This document shows, in pieces, positions 24,570 to 36,500 of a stretch of DNA of 64,000 nucleotides. This DNA comes from Dasyornis broadbenti. Taxonomy: Eukaryota > Chordata > Aves > Passeriformes > Dasyornithidae. The stretch is from contig VZRN01001305.1 of NCBI GenBank assembly GCA_013397935.1, forward strand, positions 1,269,492 through 1,333,491. The letters run 5' to 3'. Numbering within the stretch: position 1 is the first letter of the stretch; the number at the start of each line of letters is the position of its first letter. The translations under genes were made by a program, and so were the position numbers. A model generated the notes under the pieces. The model searched no databases, was not told where the DNA came from, and was given only the letters and a program-made list of their open reading frames with translations.

Positions 24570-27500
24570 GTAATGATTAATCCAGTCAAAGCATGACTTC
24601 CCGTTACTTACCTATCCTCAGAGTGCTAGGAATATCTGTTATGACCATTTCCTTCCCTTTATTTTTCCTTCTGGTCTTGACTCAGGTTTTTAAGCCATGT
24701 ATTGGCTTCTCAATGTATCTTTGTGTGAAGCTGAATGAGCTGTAGCTCACAAGCAGTGTACAGAGTAGCTTAAAAATACATTGTTTGTTTAGGAACTTCC
24801 GGTTTTTAAATGAGGATGCGGGTTATTTTCCTGAGAAGTTTTACTGAAAAGATGTCTTGTCTGGTTGCAGTCAGTGCCGACTGGATCCATGGTCTTTGTG
24901 GGTGAGGAAGAAAGTGCCCTGCTTCCCAACTCCTTCCTACCAATTTTTGCCAGAGCAGTAACGCCCTCTGGGTGTAGCTCCTCGCCCTGACCAGTTGACA
25001 CCAGCAGTGCCCCAGCAGAGTGACGCACAGGCTGCTGCCCCGCTGCCCCGCTGGAATAGGTGTGGTCCTATTTCCCCTTGCCCCAGAGGAGAGTCAGGGC
25101 TCACTGGCTCCCTTAGCCTCCTATTGTTGTCCCTTTCTTGTCTTCTAAGGAGTGAAGGGCAGACGAATGCAAGCTGCCGTCGTTGCTGGCCTTTGATCTG
25201 TGCATGCAGGTTTGGCACACCTGCTCCCCAGTCTCTACTAAGCATGGCCAAGCTGCTATCCCAGGATAACCCGTGATAGTCTGGGTCTGTGTTCCGGAGT
25301 CACACACTCTGGAGCAGTGTGAAATGCAATGAAAATAAGCAGAGAGAGGTGCAAATATTCCTTCGCTCTCTGAATCTTTAATTGCACAGTGATTCACAGA
25401 CAGGATGACAGGTTGGACATGTTTCTGGCAGCAAACCCACGGGAAGAGAAAGGAGAATGTCTTATTCCAGTGCATTGCCATTGTTGTTAATGTAAGGATT
25501 ACAAACGGTCCAGGAAATATGACAAGTGTAGTTATAGCAGGAAAGGTTTGTGGAAGTTGGTGGGGTGAGCACAGCGAAATAGATGGTGAATTCCAGTACT
25601 GTTCTGCAGATCTGGGCTTTTGTTTTTGCAGTTTGTGGGTTTGTTTAAATTTTATTTGTCTTTCATTTTGCATATGCACGTTCTGACAGGGCGCTTGTCT
25701 CTTTGACCCATGCAGGTCAGTTGGGGTGTGATTTCTGGCAAGCAACTCCTCCTGAAATCAGGAGATGCGCAGCGCATCTGCCTTGACAGTTTTGACAATG
25801 GTGGTGTGAGAAAGCCCTTCCTTCACAACCAGCCCAGCGACTGCTTGTCTTGCTGTCCTCCCAGCTACTCCATGGTGGGTCTGCACAGCCTGGAGAGTCG
25901 AGTGGAGAGAAACGTCTCCATCCACAGCCTGGTACTTGTGGGTGAGGTGGGCAAGCAGGAGGACAGAGTTAAAGACAAGTTTGCCCTGCCTCATCAGGTC
26001 CCCTGCACTAATCCGTCTGCCCTGGGGGACAGAAACACCGCTAACTCCAGCAGAAATCCTTCTTCCCAAGCCAGAGAAGGAGCAGTGCTCCCTTCGGGGG
26101 ATGGCTGTGGTCACGTCTCCTCCATCTTTGAAAGCGAAGGGGGTGAGTACTGTTCAATCACGAGCTGCCACAAAGAGCACCCTGTCTCGTGGGAGCCATG
26201 TTGCACAGAGGAAAAGCCTGCACAGTGCGAGAAGAAGAGTCACACTCCCAGCGGATGGAGACAGCGGGATGCTCCTGAGATTCCCAGGCCAAGTGGCCGG
26301 GCAGTCAAGTTCAGTGAAGAGGATCGAAGAGCTGTGAACGTGGCTGTCTGCATCACAAAAGACCGGAGTGATCCTTTCCCCTATGCCCTGTGTTCAGACA
26401 GGAAAAAGGTGGCTCTCCACACTGAGCCTGCCACCCTCCCTGAGAGCACAGGGAGCAGCAAGGCGGCTGTCCTTGCTTTGTGCCGGGAGGATGAGGACTT
26501 GCCTCTCCCTGGGGAGCCCTCTGTCACTGGAGGCCCCCAGACTGAGGGTTCAAGCACTCCTCAGCAGGCTCTGGTAGAGCCACAGCACCCTCACCTCACT
26601 GAGCCAGCCCGTGGTGATCCCATCTATGCCGAGAGCACCAAGAGGAGGAAGGCACAGCTGAAGCCTGTTGGCAGCCAGACAAAAGCGGAGAAGCTGGCCC
26701 ATGGCACTGCCAGGGAGAAAGCTGAGGGGTTGTGGAGGGATGGTGGCTGGTCTTTGGGAGGTGAGAAGGAATACCAGGACTCCACTGGCCAGGTGGCAGC
26801 AAAGATAACTGTAATGACAGCACACACTGAGGATGATCACAAGACAATATTCCTCAGCAGCCCTGACTCAGCAGTGGGAGTTCAGTGGCCATGTATCAGC
26901 CCCACTTCCCACCCTGATTTTGGGACTTCATCACCTGTTGTTGAGTCTGGACAGATTTTTCAAGCATCTGGGAGTGAAAACAGCCCAAGATTTCATCTGG
27001 CAGCTCCTGTCAAGACCTCGCTTACTGAAAGTCCAGCCATTCCCCCAAAGATGTCCAAAAACAGCCAGCTGGGCAGTGAGGGGAGCCGTGTGCCCCCAGT
27101 CAGCTCCCACATGGGAAGGTTTGGTGATGACAACAGCCATGATGGAGCTGGTGCTCAACTGCTACTGAAGAGCAGTACTGATACAGGTGCCTTTGGGGCA
27201 TCCCCTTCTCTGTGCACTCATGTGAATGGGCTCTCTGTGGAGGAGTCCACTAGGGGCCTGGCAGGCTCGTCCTGTGACAGGAGGCAGAAATACTACAACC
27301 CGACGTGGACCAAGCAGTGCCGAATAGAGGAGGAGGAGGAGCAGGAGGAGGAGCAGGAGCTCTTAAATCACCCATGGACAGTAGGAGCTGAGAACGGAAG
27401 AGCTGGTGCTGACTTCGTGGATGACAGCCCGATAGTGGAGAGCCAGACTGGAATCACCAAATCTTCTTCTTTCTCCTTTGATTTCCCTAAAGACAAGAGC

Positions 27501-30500
27501 AATGGTATGGAGTTTGTACCGCCGCCGCCGCCGCCGAAAAAGCAGTCCAGGTACAGCCCTGTGAGTGTGTGCATGGTCTGTTAGCCCTTTGCAATTGGGA
27601 TGCTTGCTGCAGGAGTTCATTGACTAGGAGGTGCTTCCCGTTCTTTTTTTCCACCTTTTCTGTCCAAAGGTGGGCTTTCAGGGGCATGGCGGGTGACTGC
27701 ACAGCTGAAAAGCTATTTCTCTTTTTACTCTGAAGAGCTGTCTGATCTTTGCAAGTCTTGGTTTGAATGTCATGTGCGCTTGTAAAAGTCCTTCAGGGCT
27801 GCAAGATATGGCTTTAAGTCCCAATATTCAAGTGAGAACTAGGTCCATGCCCTGGATGGCTAGTGTTTCCCAGGTCAGCTTCATTCTTTCTTGGCAGTTC
27901 CTTGATGTTGAATAGCATAGAAAACGTAGGGTTTCAGTCTCCTCTTGTAGGTGGAACTGGGCAACTTTTCTTGATGCTAATACCAAGGGCCTCCAAAATT
28001 AACATTTTCAGTTTGGCTCTAATGAATTTTTGCTATTGATGTGAACTCTCAAAGCTGCAATTTCCCAGGGAGGGCTCCTTGCCTGCAAGCAGGTAAATGG
28101 AGCTTGCCCGATGTGGGCTTGTTACGTGTGGGAGCCACTTGGCTTCAGGCAACCTTCTGCTCACTGCTGTCATGGAAGTCAGGTTTGCAGGCAGGGCAAC
28201 AGCAGGCCCCAGAAAACAAAAGTGAGTGAGGGAGAGCTGTCCATCTGGGAAGGAAATAGCTCTGCTAAGCAATTGAAAAAAACCTCAGGCTTACAATACT
28301 TTGTGTGCATTGAGTATCTGTGTGTATCACCAAAAGGAAAAAGAAAAGGAAAAAAGAAATAAAAAATGCGGGAAGAAAATTTGATTTCCTGTCTGTGAAT
28401 TAGGTTGTCTGAACATACTGGGGAAGGATACTTTCACCTTTTGCAGGTGTCCTGTATTTGCTTTATTGTGTGTGGCAATTTTGTTACCTGAAACTGTGCA
28501 TTACACAACAGATTTGACTCCAGCTTCTTGATTTAAAAGTCAAGACAAGAAGGGATGGGTGTTTGGAGAACTGTGCCTTGGATCTGTGGTCAAGTTTATG
28601 TGTAGGCATCACTGACCTCCAGGTTGAGACTGTGAATTTTCAATATGTTTTGGGATTGGCTAGGCCAGGGAACTAATGTTTTAAACTGGCTAAGAGGTGA
28701 ACAAACGAGGTTTCTCAAGGAAAGGGAAGAGATGAACAAGTGGCTTTAGTTTTCCTTAATGCTGGGCTACCTGCTGTGATGCCACATGCCTGCTGGAGTC
28801 AGAGGAAACCAAAGGTCCACAGGCAAATGAGCACACAGATGTTGTATTTGCCACAGGAGGTATTGCTGAAGCCCAGCAGAGATGGTGTGATGTTGTCCCG
28901 CAGTGATCATTTAGAAAACAGCAAACTGCTGCCTCAAAGTCCTCTAGAACCTGATTCCTTGCCCTGCAGAGCAGACAGAGGTCACCATGCAGGCCAGAGG
29001 GGTGGTGGCACTCAAATTCAGCAACATCTTCCACTTGCAGTGCTAGGAGCTCCTGTTCATCGACAGGCAACTCTTGGAGGAGCAGCAGAGTCCTTTGTCT
29101 GTGCTGGGGGAAAGGGTGCTTCCCTGGTAGTGCTTGGAAGTCCCCTTTCTTGCTTTATGAGTGCTGAGAGGAGGCAGGTGACTTGAACCAGTTGCTCTCC
29201 TAGATGGGCTCATGCCCTGCTCATGTCCTCTGTGTGGTGTTATGACACCTGAGGAGTGTGCAGCATTTTCTGCTCCATGGAGGGCCTGTTTCATGCTTCT
29301 GGTGTGATTGGGCTTCTAACAGTTGCTTTTAAGTCATCCTGAAAGCATCTGTGTGCTAGAAAGCCTATGTGAAAATAGGCAGGGAAACTGAGGTCAGGGA
29401 ATGCGTAGCATCCATCACCAGGATCTCTGGCAGGGCTGTAAGCCCTGCCAGGTGGTTGAGGTAGGTGTTGGTTACCCCTGTGGCTGTTGGACAGGTTGTA
29501 CTATAGGTATTTGTCTCCCAAGGGCCTTGATGGCTATAGCTGAGCCGTGGGGCACCTTTCACCAAAGAGTGTAATCCTGCCTCCAGCTAACGAGGCCCAG
29601 GGGCTGAGGAGCAGTAAGGAGTGATCTGATCAGACTCAGGTTTTGCAAAGCTTTGCTTTGTTTGTTTGCTTTGAGGGTGCTTTTGTTTTTGTCTCAAGCA
29701 AAACTGTGGCTGCTCTGAGCGTGTCAATGCAGGAACCAGGGCAGTGGGAGAGATAGCTGCATGCACAGCTGGTAAAATCACCAGAGTGGCATTGTGTTAC
29801 CTTGGGCAGTCATTGCAGCTTCGGGCTGTGGCCTCGTGCTGGAGGAATATCCCCTCTGTTCCTCCTGGGCTGCAGCCAAATACCTGAAGAAGCAGCGTCA
29901 CAAAGATGGCTCTGAGGCACATCCATACTCTCCTGGTGCTGGGCAGCCTGTGGACATGTGCTTGTCCCTGATGGAAGAATTAGTGATCCTTCTGTTAGGC
30001 TTACATAGTTCCTCACACAGACAGAACACCTCAGCCCAGGACATTCCCTGGTGGGGCAGCTGCAAAGGCTCCTTTGGTGAATGGAAATGAAGCCAGTATA
30101 GACCTAGCTGTGGCACAGGCTTGGGGCTGGTGGCTTAGCAGAGCAGGGCTCATCTCAGCTGCAGGAAAGACATGTAACCATCCTTTTTCCTTCTAGATCT
30201 CAAGCTGCAGCAAGGCATTTGATTTCATGCTGAAAATGAAGCCTGCCTGTTTGACTTTTCTAATGAAAATTAATTGCTTATTTTAAAGAAAACTTGCGTG
30301 TGTGTTTGAACAAGTTATAAAGCAGACGAAGAAAAAGTGAGTCTGTAGATTTTGTGTTGTTCATCTTGGCTTTAACAATTAAAAGGGGAAAAAATATTAC
30401 AGGGTAAATTCCTTCCCGACAAGGAAGCTCTGGTTTTGGAGTAAGCTGTCTCTTAGGATGGCAGAAGGAGCGATTTAAAAGTTGTCACAAAAAAAGGAAA

Positions 30501-33500
30501 ATAATAAATTTGTGCCTGTTTTGTCCTGTATAAAGCTACTCTGGATCTCTTGCAGCTATTTCTTCCTACAATCTTCTCTTTCCACTTGTTTGAAAGATTA
30601 TAGATATTTAATATTTGCTTGGTCTGAAACAGAATGGCAAGTAAGTATAATTACAAGGGGAAGGAGGCTGGAAAGTGAAGATGGTGGCTGGTCTTCTTCC
30701 AAAAGCTGAGCGAAGGAAGGTAGTTGGCTAAGGAAGGCTCTCACAGGGAAACTAGGACCCCCAGGACATGTATGTGCAATGATGATTTAAAGGCTCTTTG
30801 GTGTGGAATGCTCCCACTTAAATTTTGCTTTCTTGGCATGAGGAATAAATCTCTGCTGAAATTTATGTCTCTCTTATGCAGAGGATCAGGCTTAAATGAT
30901 CCTTGTGGTTTCTTCTAGCCCCCAAAACCTTGATGGCTAATTTGTTTCATATGCCTCTTAAAGAAAGAAAACGGTGATGCTGTTTTGCATCTTAAGCTGT
31001 TTTCATCCCAATCAAAAGGCAGTGCTGTAAAAAGCTGCTGAAATTTGCTGAGTGCGCTGGTGTGGGGTAGCAAAGGTGCAGCTCAGCACTTCCCCACACC
31101 TGTCATCGCTGAGCGCAGCCAGGGAGAAAGAGCCAGAGGAGTGCCAAGATTGCCTGTTCCAGTGCTGCTGCCACCGCTTGCTGCCAGAGGGAACAGAGCA
31201 CAGGAGTGTTACAGAAAAACTGCAATGCTGGGAATTGGATCACCAGGAGAAGAGCCAGGTGTTGGGAACTGGATCATCAGGAAAAGAGCCAGGTTTGTTC
31301 CTTGCTGGGGAGGTGGTGCTGGCTGGTGGGGCTGTACTGTGTGTTCCTTGCCAGGAATCAGTCTGTGATGGAGCAGCACTGTACCTGAGGCAGAATATTC
31401 CTCTTTTCTTACCATTCCTGAGGCATCTGTTTCTCCTTGGAGCTCAGTGTCAGGGTTTACCCCAGTGACAAGAGCAGAGTGGCATCATGGAGCTGCTGTG
31501 GCAACTACAAATGCAATTGGAAGTCACTCAAGTCTCCAAATTTTGATCCTCTTCTCCATGACTATGAATGACAGCAGGTATTTGCTGTTTGGTCTAGGAC
31601 AAGCCAGATTTTTTATTATTAGAATTATGAATGATATTAAGTAAATAAGAGAGTCTGGATGCTACCTATTAAAGTACACAATTAATAATTAAATAAGAAA
31701 ATAAAGCAAAGAAGGCAGGGTATGGCTTAAGCAGGAGCAAGAATTATGCTTTAGTACTGGAAGGAAATACACCTTTTTGATTCCTCTGGTGTTTTTTGTC
31801 TGAAACTAATCAGGAATTTTTCATGCTGCTTCTGCGAGTGAATGACTTATAAAGAATGTGATTTATCAGCCAATCTTTTAGGAGAGTTTGTTTCTTTTAA
31901 AATTAAAGTAATTCACTCATCTGTGTTTCCTGTCTTACCACTTAAAGACGCACAGAGTTGGAAATTGAAATGAGATTTGTTATCTTCTTCGCCACATCAG
32001 AGTATGCAGTGATTTAATTTTTGACCCACATCTTAATTCTATACCCTATCTGAATTTTCCTGTGCATCTCCAGGCTCCAAACCCTTGCTTCAACTTAACC
32101 TGTGCTACATAAAACCCCTCTGGCAGAGAGGGGAGCGGTGTACCCCTCTGAACAGAGCTAGAAGTTCTTCAAAATCCTTTCTTTCCCTTACCTCAGTTTT
32201 GGTTTCTCCAGCTCATAGCGGAAGGGTGAGTACAAATCTAAGCTTCAAATGTTGTAAGCTCCTGTATGCTGGGTTTTAATTTCCCTCTGCAACCAGGGGA
32301 AGCTGCTGGAAGAAACAGCAAGTGGCAAGAGAAGGAAGATATCATTATTCACAGTTCATGATAGACAAGCATATGGTACAATAGTGCTTTCTCTTGTGTA
32401 ATAATTATGCCTAGCCATATGTTATGTTTGATGCTGTAATGCAGTCTGGCTTTTCTCTCTTCTATGCATTAATTCCATTATTTTATTCTGGGAGAGGGTG
32501 CCTTGTTGACATTATTGCCAAATGCCTCCTTGGAGTGCCGTTTGCTGGGTGGTGATTTGTGTGTTTTCTCTGTTCTGCTCTCCTCATTCCTCTGTCACAT
32601 GATTTCTAAAGCTCAGCATCTCAGTTACCTGTTCAGTCCTCTCATATATGCTGAGAAGGCGTGTCCCCGCTCCTGCTGGCACAGCAAGGCTGGGAGACCC
32701 CTGTGATGGGACTGCAGAGTGACCAGGTCTCTGTGTGAGGCAGAGATGCCTTGCACATCCTCCAGTGCTGCCAACAGGCTGCTTGTGGGATGGCTGCTGG
32801 AAAGGGGCAAGTGGGAGCCTGGCAGCTTTTTTGTCTGAGTGGCCTCCCACTCTCAAAGCCTGCCTCTTGCACATGTGGAAGGTAACCAGATCTCCATGTT
32901 AAATCTCAGACAGGAAATTCAAGCCAAAGGTATGTCCGAAGTCCAGGGATTCCTGGGGCAATATCCCAAGGCATATGTGTCTGCTCTAGTTATGGCAACC
33001 AAACTTTGGTGCCCATCTCCACTGTCTCTCTGAGAAGGCATGCAGTTGGCAATGCTGGAGTCCTGCAGCAGTATTGGGTGGGATGCTGCTCTGTAAAGAA
33101 ATGTGAAATCAAACACATGACTGCTGGTTGAATTGAGACATGGGAAAGATGAAGCACACCCTGGCCAGAGGTGCAATGTGAGGCATGGGAAACGAGCCAG
33201 CTCCCTTTTCAATGTTAGAGAGCTCCAAACTGTGGGTTTGGGGGGCGTTTGTTTTGTTTTGGTGTGCATTTTTACAAGACAACTCTTTTCAATCTTGACT
33301 TGTTTTAGGCAGGACTGTGAGAATCATGTGGAAAGTCAGCCGGATGAAATTGTTTATGATGGGAAAATTTGGAAATAGGAAACTGGAAGGGTTGCCTGAA
33401 TATGCCAGACTGCTCCATGGAGGATGCTGAGTGACTGAAGTGTATTTAAAGCTACCAGAATAATTGGAGAACTGAAAAATCAGTGAAATCCCGTGAGTTT

Positions 33501-36500
33501 AGGTTATTAGATTGGGAGAGCTGGCTCTGGTAACTTGTTCTTTATGCACAAGTGCATGGAAGTCTCTGGTGCTGCTCTTGAAGTTGCTGGTTATGTTTTA
33601 GGTGTTGAGCAGGCATTTTTGAAGTTGATGTAAATTAACTACTGTTACATCTTTCTGAAGAGAAGTGTAGCCTGCTAGTTTGTAAGTCAGTGGTGTGGGT
33701 CACAAACCCAGTATTTTCTTCAGGTTTAAGATGCTCTTTATTTCCAACATCCTTTGGTGATTTCCAATATCCTTTGGTGAAAAGGGCAGGATGGAGAACG
33801 CCTCACCCTTGCACTCGGGTGAGGCGGAACGAACACTAGCAAAGCAGGGCAAGTTTGGGTTAGCTGTAAATCAGGATCCCACAGGCTGTCACAGCGATGA
33901 GCTGTTCAGCTCTTGGGGTGGAATTTTATTGAAATGGGAGAGTTTGACCCTAGCAAGTTTTCAGTAGTAATTCTTTGGTTTAATGAGTGGTGTTTTGATC
34001 TGTGCAGGCTGCAGCCTGGGCTTCAAGCCGCTCATAGGAAAAGAGGGAGATGTGAGGCAGAGGTATTTCCAGGAGGTATTAGCTGGCCCGGCTGTAACAT
34101 CTGAAACAAGAGCAGGATGTCGTTTAAGCGGCAAACAATTTCTATTTCGGTGCGCCCATTCAGGAACTGCACTTTACATCAGTCACGGCGGTGCGGGGAG
34201 GAAACGGGGCTCTCTCTGCATCTGACTTCAGCGACAGTGAGCGCAGCAAGGGCAGCAGCCAGCATGGCTCTGGCCGGCGCCGCGCTGCGCCCAGGTTGCT
34301 TGGAGGAATAGGTGTGGCTGTGCGCAGCGGACCTTGGACCGCGCCGAGCAAAGTCTCATCTCTCTCTGAGTGCGGGAATGGTAAGGCAGCTCCGTGAGTT
34401 TGTGTTTAGTGATGGGGAAAGAAACAGAAATGCACCGACTTTTTGGGAGGGCTGGGGGGAGGAATGTGTTAGAAAACATCTCATCTGTATGAATCAAGAC
34501 CTGATATCTTGCTAAATCTTCTTTTCTTGTGGATTCAAATGCTTCTTTGATTCTTGCCAGGTCAGACAGTGCACCGGCATGGGTGTGCACCCTTGCGTTT
34601 TTTCCACTTAAATTACTAAAAGTTAAACATCTGAGAAAGTTATAGGATAAAGTTATATCTTTGTAGTAAAAAAAAAAAATTTAAGTGCAGTTGGTTGCTT
34701 TCAACAGCATTAGTCATAACAGACCTAAGCCCCTCAATCTCTCACTCTCTTTCTCATTTTTTTAACTGTGACTTGTGTGGTGCATGGTGAAGTTTTATAA
34801 ATCATCCCCCCAAGAGGCTTGCCGTGATAAATTCATCACTGGTGCAACACCAGTGTCTCTGCTGAAGTATAGCTGAACTGGTTTTTAGAGCCTTATTTTC
34901 ATCAGCCCTTAGTATTTTTAGACCAAGGCTGTTCAGGCAAATGAGGAAGTCTGGCAGAAGTTTCTTCCGGGCTTCCCATACACTCTGCTCTCCATGTGGT
35001 GGTGTGGACACGAGAGTAAGTGCTTTGTCTGGATTGGGAATGAAACATTTCTCAATCTTCAAATAAAAATCTCTTGTAGTGTCTGCTGTGCTTGGGAGTT
35101 TTGGACAAGGAGGGGTCCCGTGCATGTGACCAGAGTGCCACAAGAAAACGGTCGTGCATGTCTTTTGTTTGTCTTTCTCAGCAGCCATTCAGCCGTCTTG
35201 TTAAGAAATGCCGGATACCTTCCAGCAAGATAACTGGTGGAAGTCCTTTTACTTCTGTGCAAGTCTGCCACTAACGTTTTTACATTCTTAATCAATGTGT
35301 TGAATTTTATGAGCAGATAGGCAGTTTTACTTAAAAAATGTGGACTGATAACCCTTGTTTTCTGGCAGACAGAGTCAGAACTGTACTAGTGCAAGGAGTA
35401 TTTATGCTCTGCTGTGCCACCTGATTTCAACAGTTTCTGTTGTTTTACAAGGCAGAAGAAAATGAAGAAAATGCAGGGGAAATTCTTTATCGTAGCAAAA
35501 AGTCCTGCTTGCCTAAACTGGGCACTTAAACCATGGCCTGACGGGTTATAAATCCAGTTTATGGTTGGTTTATATATTTTTTTTAGGTGAAAGCTGCATT
35601 GAAAACTGTAGGTTTTACATTAAAAACTGCATGGTAGGTTCTGAGTGGCAGACTCATGTTTTCTGCAGAGATGCTTCTTATTTTGTAAAGAGTCAGTTGT
35701 TACTGTAATGCATGGTTGGAGACGATGGACTCTTCTGCTACTTATGCCTCTGGCATGAAGGAATGGGGTTCAGACACCCAGCCTCGACCTGCTTACTCTA
35801 AAAGGGGAGGAATGATGCAACTTTGTTGAAGGCAGTGCCACTTCCCAGTGGCAGTAGCCAAAATCGGATGTGGACCAGGACCTCACATGCTCTTGGCAAA
35901 GGAGGTGCAGACTGGGGCTGAATGCTCTTGGCTCACTGGCTTTCTCTCTCTGCTCAAGCACAGCTAATTGGGCATGGGGGTCTGACATGGGGACTGCAAG
36001 CCTATAACCTGCTCAGAGTCCATGGGATGCAATTCCCCAGGTGCTGGAGAAAGAAGAAAGGTGCACAGGATTGAGGTGTTCTGGTGTGATAAAAGACTGT
36101 GCAGTGTATGGATAGGCAGAGAGCAAGCTAAGGCTGCTCTCAGCTTGAGTCTCCCTGCAAAAGTGCTTGCAGGATATCCTTTTGCCATCTGTCTCCTGAC
36201 TTCTCTTTCACTCTCCCTAGGCACACTCTGAAAATGAACCCAAATAACACTGAGTTGGAGAGGGTCAGCAACAGCTCTGCCGAGAGCCTCAGCCCACCCT
36301 TCAGGAGTGGCCACGTCAGCTTCACGGCTGGCTCCAGTGACAGCCTCAGCTCGGACACTCAGACCGGCAGCGATGGCAGTAAGTGACCACTGGGTATGGC
36401 AGAGGTAGCGTTGTACCTGGGGCCCATTGCTGGGATAGCATCCTTGGAGCAGGAATCATGAGTGTCCAATCCCCAGCTCCCATAGTGACTGTTCATCTTT

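Larger units (their letters stand above)
27551..36220 (+). other. PRAG1: PRAG1 intron 2
   Basis: An 8.7-kb intron with donor gtacag and acceptor CTCTCCCTAG. Apart from the CpG-rich patch at 34.13-34.38 kb it holds two short tandem duplications (31,227-31,294 and 33,741-33,780), a purine-rich A/G run near 28,330-28,380 and an AT-rich stretch near 31,620-31,710. I see no other gene and no large transposon. Confidence 0.8.

Noticed and set aside
25113..25745. 210-codon - strand open frame in PRAG1 intron 1
   Set aside because: Antisense to an intron, no domain and no splice or promoter support.
27551..27584. Continuation of the PRAG1 central exon to a stop at 27,584
   Set aside because: The frame reads past a good donor (gtacag), and the next exon at 36,221 restores the conserved PRAG1 sequence.
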